64,000 nt of DNA from Treponema parvum (GTDB lineage Bacteria > Spirochaetota > Spirochaetia > Treponematales > Treponemataceae): assembly GCF_017893965.1 (NCBI RefSeq), contig NZ_CP054142.1, positions 1,426,001 through 1,490,000 on the forward strand. Reading direction: 5' to 3'. Below the pieces are notes generated by a model. The model was not told the DNA's origin and did no database searches. It saw nothing but the letters and a program-made list of their open reading frames with translations. A program made the position numbers and the translations under genes. Below, one piece after another: positions 1 through 8,655 of this stretch (position 1 is the stretch's first letter; the number at the start of each line of letters is the position of its first letter).

Positions 1-72
1 AACGGGAACCGACAGCATAAACACGCGAAAAATGCCCCCTCTCATCAAAGAAACTATCTGTCCCAAAGTCAT
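1..72 (-). CDS. fliQ: FliQ, flagellar export gate subunit (partial, first 24 residues)
   Basis: Only the first 24 codons lie in the window; the gene runs off the left edge. The visible start, MTLGQIVSLMRGGIF, matches the N-terminus of FliQ, a small two-helix inner-membrane protein of the flagellar type III export gate (FliP-FliQ-FliR). It follows fliP on the same strand with a gap of about 45 bases, the usual fliP-fliQ order. A GGAGG stands 11 bases before the ATG, rather far; a nearer ATG is in another frame. The call rests on the short N-terminal match plus gene order. Confidence 0.85.
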   Translation of the reverse strand, partial: MTLGQIVSLMRGGIFRVFMLSVPV

Positions 73-117
73 CTTTTATCATGCCTCCGATAAAAATTTC
101 CACAAACTAAGGAAAAA

Positions 118-1068
118 CTACTTGATCACCGAATTGAACAGCTGCTGCGTAAGCAGTCCCCATCCGTCTATGAGCACAAAAAGCATAAGCTTAAACGGCA
201 TGGAAATCTGAACGGGCGGCAGCATCATCATTCCCATGGACATAAGTATGCTTGCCACAACCATGTCGATGACAATGAACGGAATGTAGAGCAAAACGCC
301 TATCTTAAACGCCACGGTGAGTTCGTGAAGAATGTAAGACGGAATAAGCACGTACGTCGGCACGTCGGCAAGGGTTTGAGGGCGCTCGAGACGCGACATC
401 GCCATAAACATTGAAATGTAAGACGTGTCGCCCGCCATCTGACTGTACATAAAAAGCCTTACCGGCGATTCTGCTTCCCTGTAGGCCTGTTCGATCGTTA
501 TCTCACCGTCGGAAAGAGGCCTGTACGCGTTATTGTAAATCTGCGTAAACGTAGGCCACATGACAAAAACCGTCATAAAAAAAGCTATTCCCTGTAAAAC
601 CATCGTAGGCGGCACTTGCTGCAAAGAAAGGGCGCGTTTTATAAAGTCTAAAACTATTGAAAAACGCAAAAAGCACGTAAGAAGGATGAGCAGGCTCGGC
701 GCGAGCGTCAATATCGTCAATAAAAGCAAAAGCCGCACGGAAAAAGCCACTTCCGTTCCGGTTTCCGGCTGCGTTATATTTATATCTATGTTCGGAAGAA
801 CGACCGGAGAAACGTTCGTTCCCATTACGGTTCTGCCGTCGGTCGATCCCGCAGGGAACCTTGAATTTTGCCCTGCTCCGGACGCTGCGGCGGGATTTTG
901 CGCTCCGGACTGATTTTGAACCGGCGCCGTTCGCCCGCTCTGCGCCGTAGCCGACTGCACCGACTGTCCCTGACGCACCGTTTGTCCTGCGGATGCCCCC
1001 TGTGATTGTGAAAAAACCGGCAAGATTCCAAATATCACCGCTAAAAAAAAGCAAAGAACAGTCTTCAT
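118..1068 (-). CDS. fliP: FliP, flagellar export gate protein with long Gln/Ala/Gly-rich N-terminus
   Basis: FliP is the core inner-membrane subunit of the flagellar protein export gate. The conserved part begins near residue 105 and has four hydrophobic segments; the family-typical RFSIVLDF, the QQVPPTMVLQGIAFFMT stretch and the C-terminal PFKLMLFVLIDGW are visible. Residues 1-21 look like a cleavable signal peptide ending in a short Ala/Gln region. Residues 22-100 are low complexity, rich in Gln, Ala, Gly and Ser. At 316 residues it is about 65 longer than the usual ~250, all from this N-terminal stretch. The ATG overlaps the fliO stop as ATGA, so the two are translationally coupled. Confidence 0.96.
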   Translation of the reverse strand: MKTVLCFFLAVIFGILPVFSQSQGASAGQTVRQGQSVQSATAQSGRTAPVQNQSGAQNPAAASGAGQNSRFPAGSTDGRTVMGTNVSPVVLPNIDINITQPETGTEVAFSVRLLLLLTILTLAPSLLILLTCFLRFSIVLDFIKRALSLQQVPPTMVLQGIAFFMTVFVMWPTFTQIYNNAYRPLSDGEITIEQAYREAESPVRLFMYSQMAGDTSYISMFMAMSRLERPQTLADVPTYVLIPSYILHELTVAFKIGVLLYIPFIVIDMVVASILMSMGMMMLPPVQISMPFKLMLFVLIDGWGLLTQQLFNSVIK

Positions 1069-1727
1069 AATTCACCGCCGTCTTTATTAAGACGTTCTCG
1101 CTGTTTTTTCAGCAGATCGGCGGCGGTCTCTGCGGATCTTTTAAACACATTTTTATTTTCCGCGGAATTAGGCATAAACAAGGCCAGAATATCGTTAAAA
1201 TTCTTAGGTCTTGTAGAATTTTCGTTTTTATCTGCATAAAGATTCATCGAATCTATGAGATCTTTGTCGTCTATTTTGTCTATTAAATTAACCGAAGAAT
1301 CGCTTACGCCTACAATGTAAGCGCGGTCCAACAATGTAAACACCTGTACGGATTTTCCCGGCGAAAGCGAAACGGAGGACACAAGACGCAAAAAGGGATC
1401 TTTGTTTTCAGGACGGCGAAGTCCGTTTCGCATAAAGCGCACGATCACATACATTAAGGCTACAACAAAGATGAGCACCAAAATCATGCGTATAAAGACC
1501 GAAAACGTGGAATACGCTTCGGATCTTCGGGATTCTTGTTCGGATTCGATCGGAAGCGAAGCCTCCAACGAAGATGAAGATTCAGGCTGACCGCTTATTA
1601 CGATTTCGCTTTCAGGGCTACTCTGAGCCGCCGCCGGCAAATTTGAAGAAGCGTTTTGAGCGTGCGCCAAAACAAAGGCACACGCATAAAAGAACAAAAC
1701 CGCCCTCAGTTTTTTTGAGAAATACAA
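1065..1727 (-). CDS. fliO: FliO (treponemal FliZ), flagellar export assembly protein
   Basis: FliO is a bitopic inner-membrane protein that helps assemble FliP in the export gate. The sequence shows an N-terminal signal-like segment (to about residue 24), a Ser/Glu-rich periplasmic stretch (25-72), one strong membrane helix (about 75-98) and a cytoplasmic FliO domain with LVSSVSLSPGKSVQVF and RAYIVGVSDSSVNLI. At 220 residues it fits the treponemal form. The best start is TTG at 1727, preceded by a G-rich Shine-Dalgarno-like GGTGGGG. It overlaps fliP by four bases and lies 64 bases after fliY. Confidence comes from order and topology, because FliO sequences diverge quickly. Confidence 0.88.
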   Translation of the reverse strand: MYFSKKLRAVLFFYACAFVLAHAQNASSNLPAAAQSSPESEIVISGQPESSSSLEASLPIESEQESRRSEAYSTFSVFIRMILVLIFVVALMYVIVRFMRNGLRRPENKDPFLRLVSSVSLSPGKSVQVFTLLDRAYIVGVSDSSVNLIDKIDDKDLIDSMNLYADKNENSTRPKNFNDILALFMPNSAENKNVFKRSAETAADLLKKQRERLNKDGGEL

Positions 1728-1791
1728 TTTTTACCCCACCCGAACGGAAGAAAACAAATTTACATTGCAATCTTCCGTCTGTAAAAATATA

Positions 1792-2865
1792 TCAGCTGAG
1801 CGTAGACACGCGCTCCATAGGCGACAAAATCTCGGTTACACGAACGCCGAAGTTTTCGTCGATAACTACGACTTCGCCCTTTGCTATAGGTTTATGATTT
1901 ACAAGGATGTCTACAGGTTCGCCTGCAAGCTTATCCAATTCGATTATAGTACCTTCGCCCATCACAAGTATATCTTTTATCTGTTTTTTCGTACGTCCAA
2001 GCTCTACGGTCATTTCCATGAAAACGTCCATGATAAGACCGATATTCCCCTGCTGGACTGCGCCCGCGCCGCCTTGAAGGCTCGGGAACTGCAAAGATTG
2101 AACGTTAGGAATATTCATACCGGGAGAAATAACTCCGCCTCCCATCTGCGGCATTGCGCCTCCTCCCGCGAGCGATCCCATCGCGGCCATATCCGCTGCA
2201 GAAAGCACGCCGCCCATACCGGACATCGCTCCGGCTCCAAGCGCGTTGGCGATTCCCGAAGCTACGTCGGAACCTACGGCTTCCCACAAGGTATAAGCCT
2301 GGCCTTCGAGCATAAGCGGATAGCTGAACAAAGTAAACGTATTCTGCGGAATGCGAGCCACGGCCTTAGGAACGTTAAGAGCTTCGGCGGGGCTGCACGC
2401 TATTCCTTTAAGCCTGCCGGTTTTTTCGAGCTCCGTTATTTCGTTTCCCGTGTGTTTTGACACTATCTCCGAAACTACCGAGAGAGCCATGTCGTCAATC
2501 TCGACGTTTTGTTCATGATTTATAAGACCTGTCAGTTTTTTTGCAAATTCATGGGAAAGCACATACAAATGTTCTCCTACGAGAGCGTTTGAAAAGTCGT
2601 TCGTTACCGCAATTACCATTTCCGGAAGCTTTGCTAAAAACTGATCTTTGCCGACGGATTCAATTACGGGATTTCCTGCAGAAAAACTTGCTCCCGTCAT
2701 CGTATTCAAATCGGCGGCAAGTTTGTCCTTAAGACCGGACGCGAAACCGCTTAACACAGCCGTATCTGCCGAAACACCCGTGTCGACTGCGCCGCCGCCT
2801 CCGCCAACATTTACGCCCGATAACAAGGCATCAATCTCATCCTGTGATATAGCGCCATCACTCAT
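1792..2865 (-). CDS. fliY: FliY/FliN-type flagellar motor switch protein
   Basis: This is a C-ring switch protein. The N-terminus (SQDEIDALLSG, residues 7-17) resembles the short FliM N-terminal motif. The middle (about 55-200) looks like a CheC-type domain, although a clear ExxN phosphatase motif was not found. Residues 200-270 are a Gly/Ala/Met-rich linker. The last ~80 residues are a SpoA (FliN) domain with VFMEMTVELGRTKKQIKDIL and ILVNHKPIAKGEVVVIDENF. FliN alone is ~100 residues; this 357-residue form is the FliY type of spirochaetes and Bacillus. Start ATG overlaps the fliM stop by four bases. Confidence 0.95.
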   Translation of the reverse strand: MSDGAISQDEIDALLSGVNVGGGGGAVDTGVSADTAVLSGFASGLKDKLAADLNTMTGASFSAGNPVIESVGKDQFLAKLPEMVIAVTNDFSNALVGEHLYVLSHEFAKKLTGLINHEQNVEIDDMALSVVSEIVSKHTGNEITELEKTGRLKGIACSPAEALNVPKAVARIPQNTFTLFSYPLMLEGQAYTLWEAVGSDVASGIANALGAGAMSGMGGVLSAADMAAMGSLAGGGAMPQMGGGVISPGMNIPNVQSLQFPSLQGGAGAVQQGNIGLIMDVFMEMTVELGRTKKQIKDILVMGEGTIIELDKLAGEPVDILVNHKPIAKGEVVVIDENFGVRVTEILSPMERVSTLS

Positions 2866-3896
2866 AGTGTTTCATCTCCTTCTGCGGAAAGTTCTTCAAA
2901 TTCTTCTGTATCCGTCTCTTCAATTTTTCCGGTGATCTGAACCGCCATCTTTTTGCCGACCACTCCGGGCTGGCAGTAAAATTTTTGTCTGCTTCCAACG
3001 CTAAGCGTGATGGGATCGCCTATCCTTACGTTAGCAAGTCTGACAATGTCTCCTGTTTGCAGCGTAAGAACGTCCCGTATGGGAAGCTGTATGGAACCTA
3101 TTTCCGCAACTATATCCATATCCACGCCGGAAAGTTTTTCTTTTAACGTTCCCAAATATTGAGTTGTAGAACTTCTTCTAACCGAAGAAAACCAGAACTG
3201 AGAAGACAGTTTTGAAATTATCGGTTCAATAGTCAAATACGGAATACAGAAATTTATCATTCCCTCTTCTTCGCCGACCTTGGTTTCTAGGGTGACGAGA
3301 ACGACCATTTCGGACGGAGGAACGATCTGCGCAAACTGGGGATTAGTCTCAATCTGCCCGAGTCTTGGCCTTAGGTCTATTACCTGTGTCCAAGCTTCGC
3401 GCATATTGGCCAAAATACGCACTATAATGCCTTCCATTACCGACTGCTCTATGTCCGTCAGATCGCGGTTTTTATTTCCTGCAGTTACTCCCTTGCCTCC
3501 GAAAAGGCGATCTATCATGGAAAATGTGATCGTAGGGTCAATTTCAAGCACGGCGTTACCTTTGAGAGGATCCATGTTTATTACGGCAAGAGTGGTAGGC
3601 GTAGGAATGGAGCGTATGAATTCCTCGTAGGTGAGCTGATCTACGGATGCTACGTGAACGTGAACGAGGCTTCTCAGCTGCGCCGAAAGGCTCGTCGTGG
3701 TAAGACGGGCGAACGTTTCGTGCATGATAGATACCGTTCTTATCTGCTCTTTTGAGAATTTGTCCGGCCTCTTGAAATCGTATAATTTTATTTTACGGGT
3801 ATCGCTTACGGGTTTAAAATCATCCGTATCGGTTTCACCGGAGCTTATAGCCGTTAAAAGTTGGTCTATCTCATCCTGTGACAGAACTTCGTTCAT
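2862..3896 (-). CDS. fliM: FliM, flagellar motor switch protein
   Basis: FliM links CheY-P binding to rotor switching in the C-ring. The N-terminal CheY-binding peptide LSQDEIDQLLTAI is present at residues 5-17, the middle CheC-like domain follows (about 45-235) and the C-terminal SpoA domain ends near residue 325 (MDIVAEIGSIQLPIRDVLTLQ). Length, 344 residues, is normal. It sits 33 bases after fliL and its stop overlaps the fliY start, so the two switch genes are coupled. The glutamate-rich tail (last ~18 residues) is common in FliM. Confidence 0.97.
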   Translation of the reverse strand: MNEVLSQDEIDQLLTAISSGETDTDDFKPVSDTRKIKLYDFKRPDKFSKEQIRTVSIMHETFARLTTTSLSAQLRSLVHVHVASVDQLTYEEFIRSIPTPTTLAVINMDPLKGNAVLEIDPTITFSMIDRLFGGKGVTAGNKNRDLTDIEQSVMEGIIVRILANMREAWTQVIDLRPRLGQIETNPQFAQIVPPSEMVVLVTLETKVGEEEGMINFCIPYLTIEPIISKLSSQFWFSSVRRSSTTQYLGTLKEKLSGVDMDIVAEIGSIQLPIRDVLTLQTGDIVRLANVRIGDPITLSVGSRQKFYCQPGVVGKKMAVQITGKIEETDTEEFEELSAEGDETL

Positions 3897-3929
3897 GCAC
3901 TTCCACCTTTTTTAAACTGCCTGCTGGCC

Positions 3930-4484
3930 CTACTGTTCAATGACATCGAGCTGCTTAAAACGAACGTCCCTTATCTTAGTAGACGTCAGTATGGTTTCGT
4001 TTACAGCTCTTATGATTTCACTTCTAAGATTTTCTTCATTTTCAGGTTTTAGTTCCGCAACCGTCTTCTGTGTAAAATATCGGCGTAAAAAGTCCACAAG
4101 TTCAATGCTGCGTGAAGTTATTTCGGTAGAAACGGCCTTATCGTCTTTTTTATAGCCTAAAACAACATCTACCGTGACCGTCGCAGGAGTGTCGTCGCTG
4201 GTCTTGGTTCTGATAGCTCCGAGCGAAGTGTACCAGTCGTAGATTTCTCTGCGTCCGCTGTATTCTTCACTGACAGGGTATGCCGCGACAGGCGAAGTAT
4301 TAGCCCCCATTACCTTCATAGTAATGATAACTACGGTGACTATCATCAGTATTGCGCCGATTGTGATCGCTACCCATTTAAGCAGCGACGGTAAAAGAGC
4401 CCCTACGCCGCCTTTTTTAGCGGAAGCGGACGATGCGGCACCGGATTCTTCCTCAAAATTAATATCGTCGTTATCTGCCATCAT
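3930..4484 (-). CDS. fliL: FliL, flagellar basal body-associated protein
   Basis: FliL is an inner-membrane protein that rings the stator and stabilises it. The 184-residue product has an acidic cytoplasmic N-terminus, one membrane helix at about residues 33-58, and a periplasmic stomatin-like FliL domain ending in TSTKIRDVRFKQLDVIEQ. Two consecutive ATGs (4484 and 4481) are possible starts. Both follow a GGAGGAAG-type Shine-Dalgarno, and the second has slightly better spacing. It lies between motB (45-base gap) and fliM (33-base gap), the standard order. Confidence 0.93.
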   Translation of the reverse strand: MMADNDDINFEEESGAASSASAKKGGVGALLPSLLKWVAITIGAILMIVTVVIITMKVMGANTSPVAAYPVSEEYSGRREIYDWYTSLGAIRTKTSDDTPATVTVDVVLGYKKDDKAVSTEITSRSIELVDFLRRYFTQKTVAELKPENEENLRSEIIRAVNETILTSTKIRDVRFKQLDVIEQ

Positions 4485-4529
4485 CTTCCTCCGCTTTTTT
4501 TATTTTATCAATTTGGAAATATATTACCA

Positions 4530-5252
4530 TTAAAAATGTCCTTCGTCCAGAATAATAATATCCACCCTGCGATTGTACGCGCGGCCTTCCGGCGTGTCGT
4601 TTGAAAATTTCGGCCGCGTATCCGCATAGCCGGCGATAGAAAACGCATTTTCGTTTACGCCGAAATCGGCCAGATAATGGAGTACGTTCGCCGCGCGAGC
4701 CGTAGAAAGTTCCCAGTTGCTGGGAAACATGGCTGTGTTTTGAACGGGAGTATTATCGGTGTGACCTTCTATACGGAAATATCTGCCGGAAAGTTCGGGC
4801 TCGTTAAAGAATGAAGAAAGACGCAGCAAGGTGTCTCTCGTTTCGTCGATATTCAGATCTGCGCTTCCTTCTCTAAAGAAGGCGTCGGAAGCGAGCGTTA
4901 TCACAAGACCTCTCTCATCGCTCGTTATGGTTATTCTGTTCGATTTTACGTCCGGAGCGAAAAGGCTTACAGCCTTCTTTTTTGCAAGCCCTAAAGAAAC
5001 GCCTTTTTCAAGAGACGGCAGAGAATTTATATTGTTTCCCAGATCCGAAAGCCGACCGGCGGAAAGCGATATACCTCCCGTAGTGCTTGACGTAATCTGC
5101 AGCGAAGCCGCCATCTGCGCCAAAGACGTGGTGTCTACTTCGGAAGGATTATACAACATTACGAAAAAGCAGAGCATCAAGGTGATCATGTCACCGTAAG
5201 TTCCCATCCACGCGGTAGACGGTTTTTCAGGCGCTTTGGACTTTTTAGCCAT
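4530..5252 (-). CDS. motB: MotB, flagellar stator protein
   Basis: MotB is the peptidoglycan-anchored stator subunit. Residues 12-36 contain the single membrane helix, and the proton-binding aspartate sits in [17 protein letters not shown]. The periplasmic plug/linker follows, then an OmpA-like peptidoglycan-binding domain (about 105-235) with the hallmark [12 protein letters not shown] and [14 protein letters not shown]. Length 240 is normal. The start is four bases after the motA stop. MotB is intact, which makes the frameshift in the upstream motA more notable, since neither works without the other. Confidence 0.96.
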   Translation of the reverse strand: MAKKSKAPEKPSTAWMGTYGDMITLMLCFFVMLYNPSEVDTTSLAQMAASLQITSSTTGGISLSAGRLSDLGNNINSLPSLEKGVSLGLAKKKAVSLFAPDVKSNRITITSDERGLVITLASDAFFREGSADLNIDETRDTLLRLSSFFNEPELSGRYFRIEGHTDNTPVQNTAMFPSNWELSTARAANVLHYLADFGVNENAFSIAGYADTRPKFSNDTPEGRAYNRRVDIIILDEGHF

Positions 5253-5256
5253 AACA

Positions 5257-6026
5257 CTAATCCTTTAACACTTCGGCTTCTATGGATTTCCGCGTAATCG
5301 GATCTAGATATGTGAGCAGTTTTTGCGCCATGATGCGCGGATTTTCGCCCGCCTGAATCGCAAGCACTCCTTCTATGATCATCTCTTTTGTTTTTATTTC
5401 AGCTGCGTTGTGCGTAAGAAGTTTTTGCGAAAACGGAGTTATAAGCCAGTTAGCCAACATGGAACCGTACAAGGTTGTTATAAGGGCGACAGCCATATTG
5501 GGACCTAAGGAAGATTTGTCTTCAAGCCTATAAGACCTACGACGGTACCCATCATACCGAAACCGGGAGCGAAACCCGCCCATTGGTTTATTACGGTTAT
5601 CCACGCCATATGGCGGCCTTCTACCTGATTCATTTCATTTTCAAGTATCGAACGAATTATAGCTCCGTCCGTGCCGTCTACTACAAGACGCAGTCCCGTA
5701 CGCATAAACGCGTCTTCAATGTCGTCAAGCCCGTCTTCAAGCGCAAGAATTCCTTCCCGCCTTGCCTTTTCGGAAAGGGCTACAAGGTTTTGGACTATTT
5801 GTTTTTCGCCGAAATCGGGAACTTTAAAAGCCCTTCCCATGATCTTAAAAAGCCCCAGCGTCTTACTCAGAGGGAATCCTATGTACAGTGCAAAGTACGA
5901 TCCTCCGATTGTCATAAACACCGACGGAATATCGATTATCCCTCCGAGCGTTCCTCCGGACGTCATGACCGACATGATTATCATGGCGCCGCCGCCGACA
6001 ATACCTATTATGGTTGCTACATCCAT
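5257..6026 (-). pseudogene. motA: motA, flagellar stator protein, interrupted by a frameshift
   Basis: MotA is the four-helix stator subunit that forms the ion channel with MotB. The 5' part (6026 to about 5525) reads normally from MDVATIIGIVGGG to PGFGMMGTVVGLIG. It then runs into a stop after LKTNLP at 5505. The rest (EDKSSLGPNMAVALITTLYGS to the end at 5257) continues in another frame. MotA proteins usually carry a short Met/Leu-Lys-Asn-Leu stretch between these two pieces; here it is missing. Loss of about 13 bases near 5515-5530 explains both the frame change and the missing residues. Everything else is conserved, so the lesion is recent, strain-specific or an assembly error. Confidence 0.85.
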
Positions 6027-6027
6027 C

Positions 6028-6225
6028 TTATTCCTCTTGTGTATTTATACCGATTTTTTTACGGTAATCTATTATACTTGAAATAACTTTTTCAGGCGCG
6101 TCCCTAAGAATTATCTTTCTTCCCGAAAGCATGACAAGCGTAAGATCAGGGGTCTGTTCCATACTTTCAATCAGATGAGGATTTATCCAGTAAGTCTTGC
6201 CGTCCAGCCGCGTGACCTTGATCAT
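6028..6225 (-). CDS. flbD: FlbD/SwrD family small flagellar protein
   Basis: This 65-residue protein matches the FlbD family (PF06289), with MIKVTRLDGKTYWINPHLIE and the central TLVMLSGRKIILRD. The Bacillus relative SwrD raises motor power, and the gene commonly lies next to motA. It is cytoplasmic with no membrane segment. The stop is one base before the motA start. There is no Shine-Dalgarno before its ATG. A sigma-70-like promoter ends only six bases upstream, so the operon transcript probably begins at or next to the start codon. It is the first gene of the operon here; flgD and flgE, which precede it in T. pallidum, are absent. Confidence 0.92.
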   Translation of the reverse strand: MIKVTRLDGKTYWINPHLIESMEQTPDLTLVMLSGRKIILRDAPEKVISSIIDYRKKIGINTQEE

Positions 6226-6231
6226 AATGTT

Positions 6232-6260
6232 ATTTTCTACGCTTACACCTCAAGCGTCAA
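6232..6260 (-). promoter_or_regulatory. Candidate sigma-70 promoter of the flagellar operon
   Basis: On the minus strand, TTGACG (6255-6260) is separated by 17 bases from GAAAAT (6232-6237). Only six bases lie between the -10 and the flbD ATG, so transcription should start within a base or two of the ATG. Five of six bases match the -35 consensus and four of six the -10. No sigma-28 box (TAAA-N15-GCCGATAA) was seen here. Confidence 0.5.
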
Positions 6261-6574
6261 GTAGAAAGCCGGAAAGTTATTCACAGCCTGCAATTACAGA
6301 TGCAAAAACCGATCTCCTAAAGTATTAAATACGGCTCTCGCCGATTTTAAACTACCCATTATGAGTATCGGAAAAACCCGAACGTCTGTTTAGCAAAAGA
6401 ATATATGTGATACCGCCGCAATATATAAAAACCCGAAAAGACGGCTGTAAAAACAACGTTATTGCAGCAATGTTCCCTATTGTCTTTTTCAAACAGCTTT
6501 TGTATCGTATTAAGGAAGCGCCGATTAAAGCGAGGAGCGCATTTAATCAGTGTTCCCTTAAAAGAGGTGTTAAT
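6261..6574. other. Intergenic region between divergent flagellar operon and response regulator
   Basis: About 310 bases without a convincing gene. An open frame of 56 codons continues upstream in phase with the response regulator, but it lacks family similarity and a Shine-Dalgarno, so it is taken as non-coding. No strong hairpin or repeat was seen. Promoters for the plus-strand two-component genes must lie here but no clear one was picked out. Confidence 0.5.
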
Positions 6575-7270
6575 ATGGATCCGCATATCCTTGTCATAGA
6601 AGACGTTCCCGAAATGGCAGATCTTATTTCGATGTATTTGAAAAAATCCAATATGAAGGTTACGTCTGCGGGAACTGCGGAAAAGGCGCTTGAAATTTTA
6701 GATACGATTCACCCCGACCTTCTGCTTTTGGATTTGAATTTGCCGGGGATGAGCGGATTCGACTTTCTTGAAAGGTTCAGAAAAAAATACGGAGCATCCG
6801 TGCCCGTCATAATAGTTTCGGCGCGGGATTCGGACGAAGACATCATAAACGGACTTGGTATAGGAGCGGACGAATTTGTGACCAAACCTTTTTCTCCGCG
6901 GGTTTTGGTAGCCAGAGTGGAAAGCAGTCTTAGACGCAAAGCCGAAACCGCGGCTGCGGCGGAAGAATGTATAAAATTCGGAAATTTCACGGTTCTTTTA
7001 AACAGCTGCGTGCTTAAGCAGGGCGCCGTAAAGATTCCTCTTTCAACAAAGGAATATGAAATGCTCGAGTACATACTCAAACACAAAGGGCAAACCCTTT
7101 CGCCCGAGACGATCTATAAGGACGTTTGGAAAAACCGGTACGGAGACCTTACCGCCGTGGCCGTATACGTACAAAGGCTTCGCAAAAAAATAGAAAAAAA
7201 TCCCGCCGATCCTGTCTATATTAAGACGGTATTCGGACAGGGATACAGATTTGAAGATCCGGACAAATGA
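6575..7270 (+). CDS. OmpR/PhoB-type response regulator
   Basis: A 231-residue two-component response regulator. The receiver domain (residues 1-120) has the acidic pocket (IEDVPE), the phospho-acceptor in LLLLDLNLPGMSG, the conserved Ser/Thr (IVSARD) and the lysine (VTKPFSPR). The C-terminal winged-helix DNA-binding domain (about 130-228) shows LSTKEYEMLEYILKHKG and VYVQRLRKKIE. The ATG at 6575 follows AAAGAGGTG at good spacing, so it is preferred over an upstream in-frame start at 6407. The stop overlaps the histidine kinase start as ATGA, so the pair is one operon. Target genes cannot be told from the sequence. Confidence 0.95.
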   Translation: MDPHILVIEDVPEMADLISMYLKKSNMKVTSAGTAEKALEILDTIHPDLLLLDLNLPGMSGFDFLERFRKKYGASVPVIIVSARDSDEDIINGLGIGADEFVTKPFSPRVLVARVESSLRRKAETAAAAEECIKFGNFTVLLNSCVLKQGAVKIPLSTKEYEMLEYILKHKGQTLSPETIYKDVWKNRYGDLTAVAVYVQRLRKKIEKNPADPVYIKTVFGQGYRFEDPDK

Positions 7271-8655
7271 AGTTAAAAAATCAATTTAAGCTTTTTATTG
7301 CGGGAAGCATAATAATTCCTCTTTTGTGCGCCGTCGCTCTGCCGGTTTATTATTATTTTACGGATCCCAAGCACGCTTTGCTCAGGGATTACGGTAAAAC
7401 GCATAAAATATGGGATTCTTTTATTTCAAAAAATGATTGGAATACTCTTAGGGAAATAATAAAGCAGATGCCGCCCAATATCGAATCCGCCATAATTATG
7501 AATCACAGGTACGTATTGCTTTCGAATATTCCCGAATTAAAAACAGGCGGAGAAATCGACGACAGTGTTCTTTTTACGACGCTTGAAATCAACAGTAAAA
7601 AATATTTTTATCAGTTTGTAGCGGCTGCTCTTGAAGAGGATTCGGCGGATATTCTGATCATAAGAAGAATTCCCCGTAAAGACGCGCCTAAAAAAATCCC
7701 GCATATTCAGATAATGATGGGTATGCTCTTTACGCTGCTCGTAACCGAATTGTTTACCGTCGTCTTTATCGTAAAAATTTCAAACACAATTTCGCGTTCT
7801 ATCAGCATTTTAGGCGAAAACACAAGGCGGATCGCGGACGGAGAACTTGACGTAGAACTGCACGTCGACGTAAACGCGAAGTACAGCAACGAGATAACGT
7901 CGCTCACAGAAAACCTCGACAAGATGCGAAGGATTTTAAAAGAAAGTCAGGAACGCCGCACAAGGTTTATCATGGGCATAAGCCACGACTTGCGCACTCC
8001 TGTAGCGGTAATAAAGGGGTATACGGAAGCGATAGCCGACGGCATAGCCGACGATCCTGAAATGATAAAAAATGCGCTCGATATAATAGGAGCGAAAACC
8101 GATCAGCTTGAAACCATGATCGAAACGCTTATAAATTACGTAAAACTGAATAACAGCGATCTGAAAGAAACGCTTTCCAATCAGCTCATAGAGCCGGTTT
8201 TAAAAGAATTTACAGAAAGCGCGGTTATGACCGGTAAGGTTTTCAAACGCAGCATATCGTCTTCAATAAACGTATCTAAGACATTGTCGCTTCCGTTCAA
8301 CAAACAGCTTTTATTGCGCGCTCTTGAAAACATATACTCTAACGCTTTGCGCTATAGCCGAGACGGAGACCTCATATCAATAGCGGCCGAAGAAGATAAA
8401 AATGACGTAAGAATTTCCATTTCCGACACGGGAATCGGTATCGACAAATCGGAGAGGGAACGCATATTCGACCTGTTTTACAAAGCGAGCAATTCCAGAC
8501 GTGAAGAAGGCATGGGCATAGGGCTTTCCGTAGTCAAAAATATCGCGGACGCACACGGCTGGAAGATCAATGTCGAAGAAAACAAGGGCGGCGGAACAAT
8601 CTTTACAATAGTGATTCCAAAAACGAATTTAGAAACAAAAGACCTTCAGAGCTAA
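7267..8655 (+). CDS. Membrane sensor histidine kinase
   Basis: The partner of the preceding response regulator. Layout: membrane helix near residues 8-28, a periplasmic sensor of about 115 residues with no recognised fold, a second helix near 148-172, a HAMP linker to about 222, a HisKA dimerisation domain with the phospho-accepting histidine in ISHDLRTPVAVIKGYTE (His240), and a HATPase domain with the N-box ENIYSNALRYS, DTGIGID and GMGIGLSVVKNI. Length 462 is typical of OmpR-partner kinases. The last 53 bases overlap the 3' end of hemW on the other strand, a tail-to-tail arrangement in which both C-termini look genuine. Confidence 0.95.
   Translation: MKLKNQFKLFIAGSIIIPLLCAVALPVYYYFTDPKHALLRDYGKTHKIWDSFISKNDWNTLREIIKQMPPNIESAIIMNHRYVLLSNIPELKTGGEIDDSVLFTTLEINSKKYFYQFVAAALEEDSADILIIRRIPRKDAPKKIPHIQIMMGMLFTLLVTELFTVVFIVKISNTISRSISILGENTRRIADGELDVELHVDVNAKYSNEITSLTENLDKMRRILKESQERRTRFIMGISHDLRTPVAVIKGYTEAIADGIADDPEMIKNALDIIGAKTDQLETMIETLINYVKLNNSDLKETLSNQLIEPVLKEFTESAVMTGKVFKRSISSSINVSKTLSLPFNKQLLLRALENIYSNALRYSRDGDLISIAAEEDKNDVRISISDTGIGIDKSERERIFDLFYKASNSRREEGMGIGLSVVKNIADAHGWKINVEENKGGGTIFTIVIPKTNLETKDLQS

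Noticed and set aside
6407-6574. Upstream in-frame extension of the response regulator
   Set aside because: Adds 56 residues without receiver-domain similarity; a good Shine-Dalgarno stands at the internal ATG (6575).
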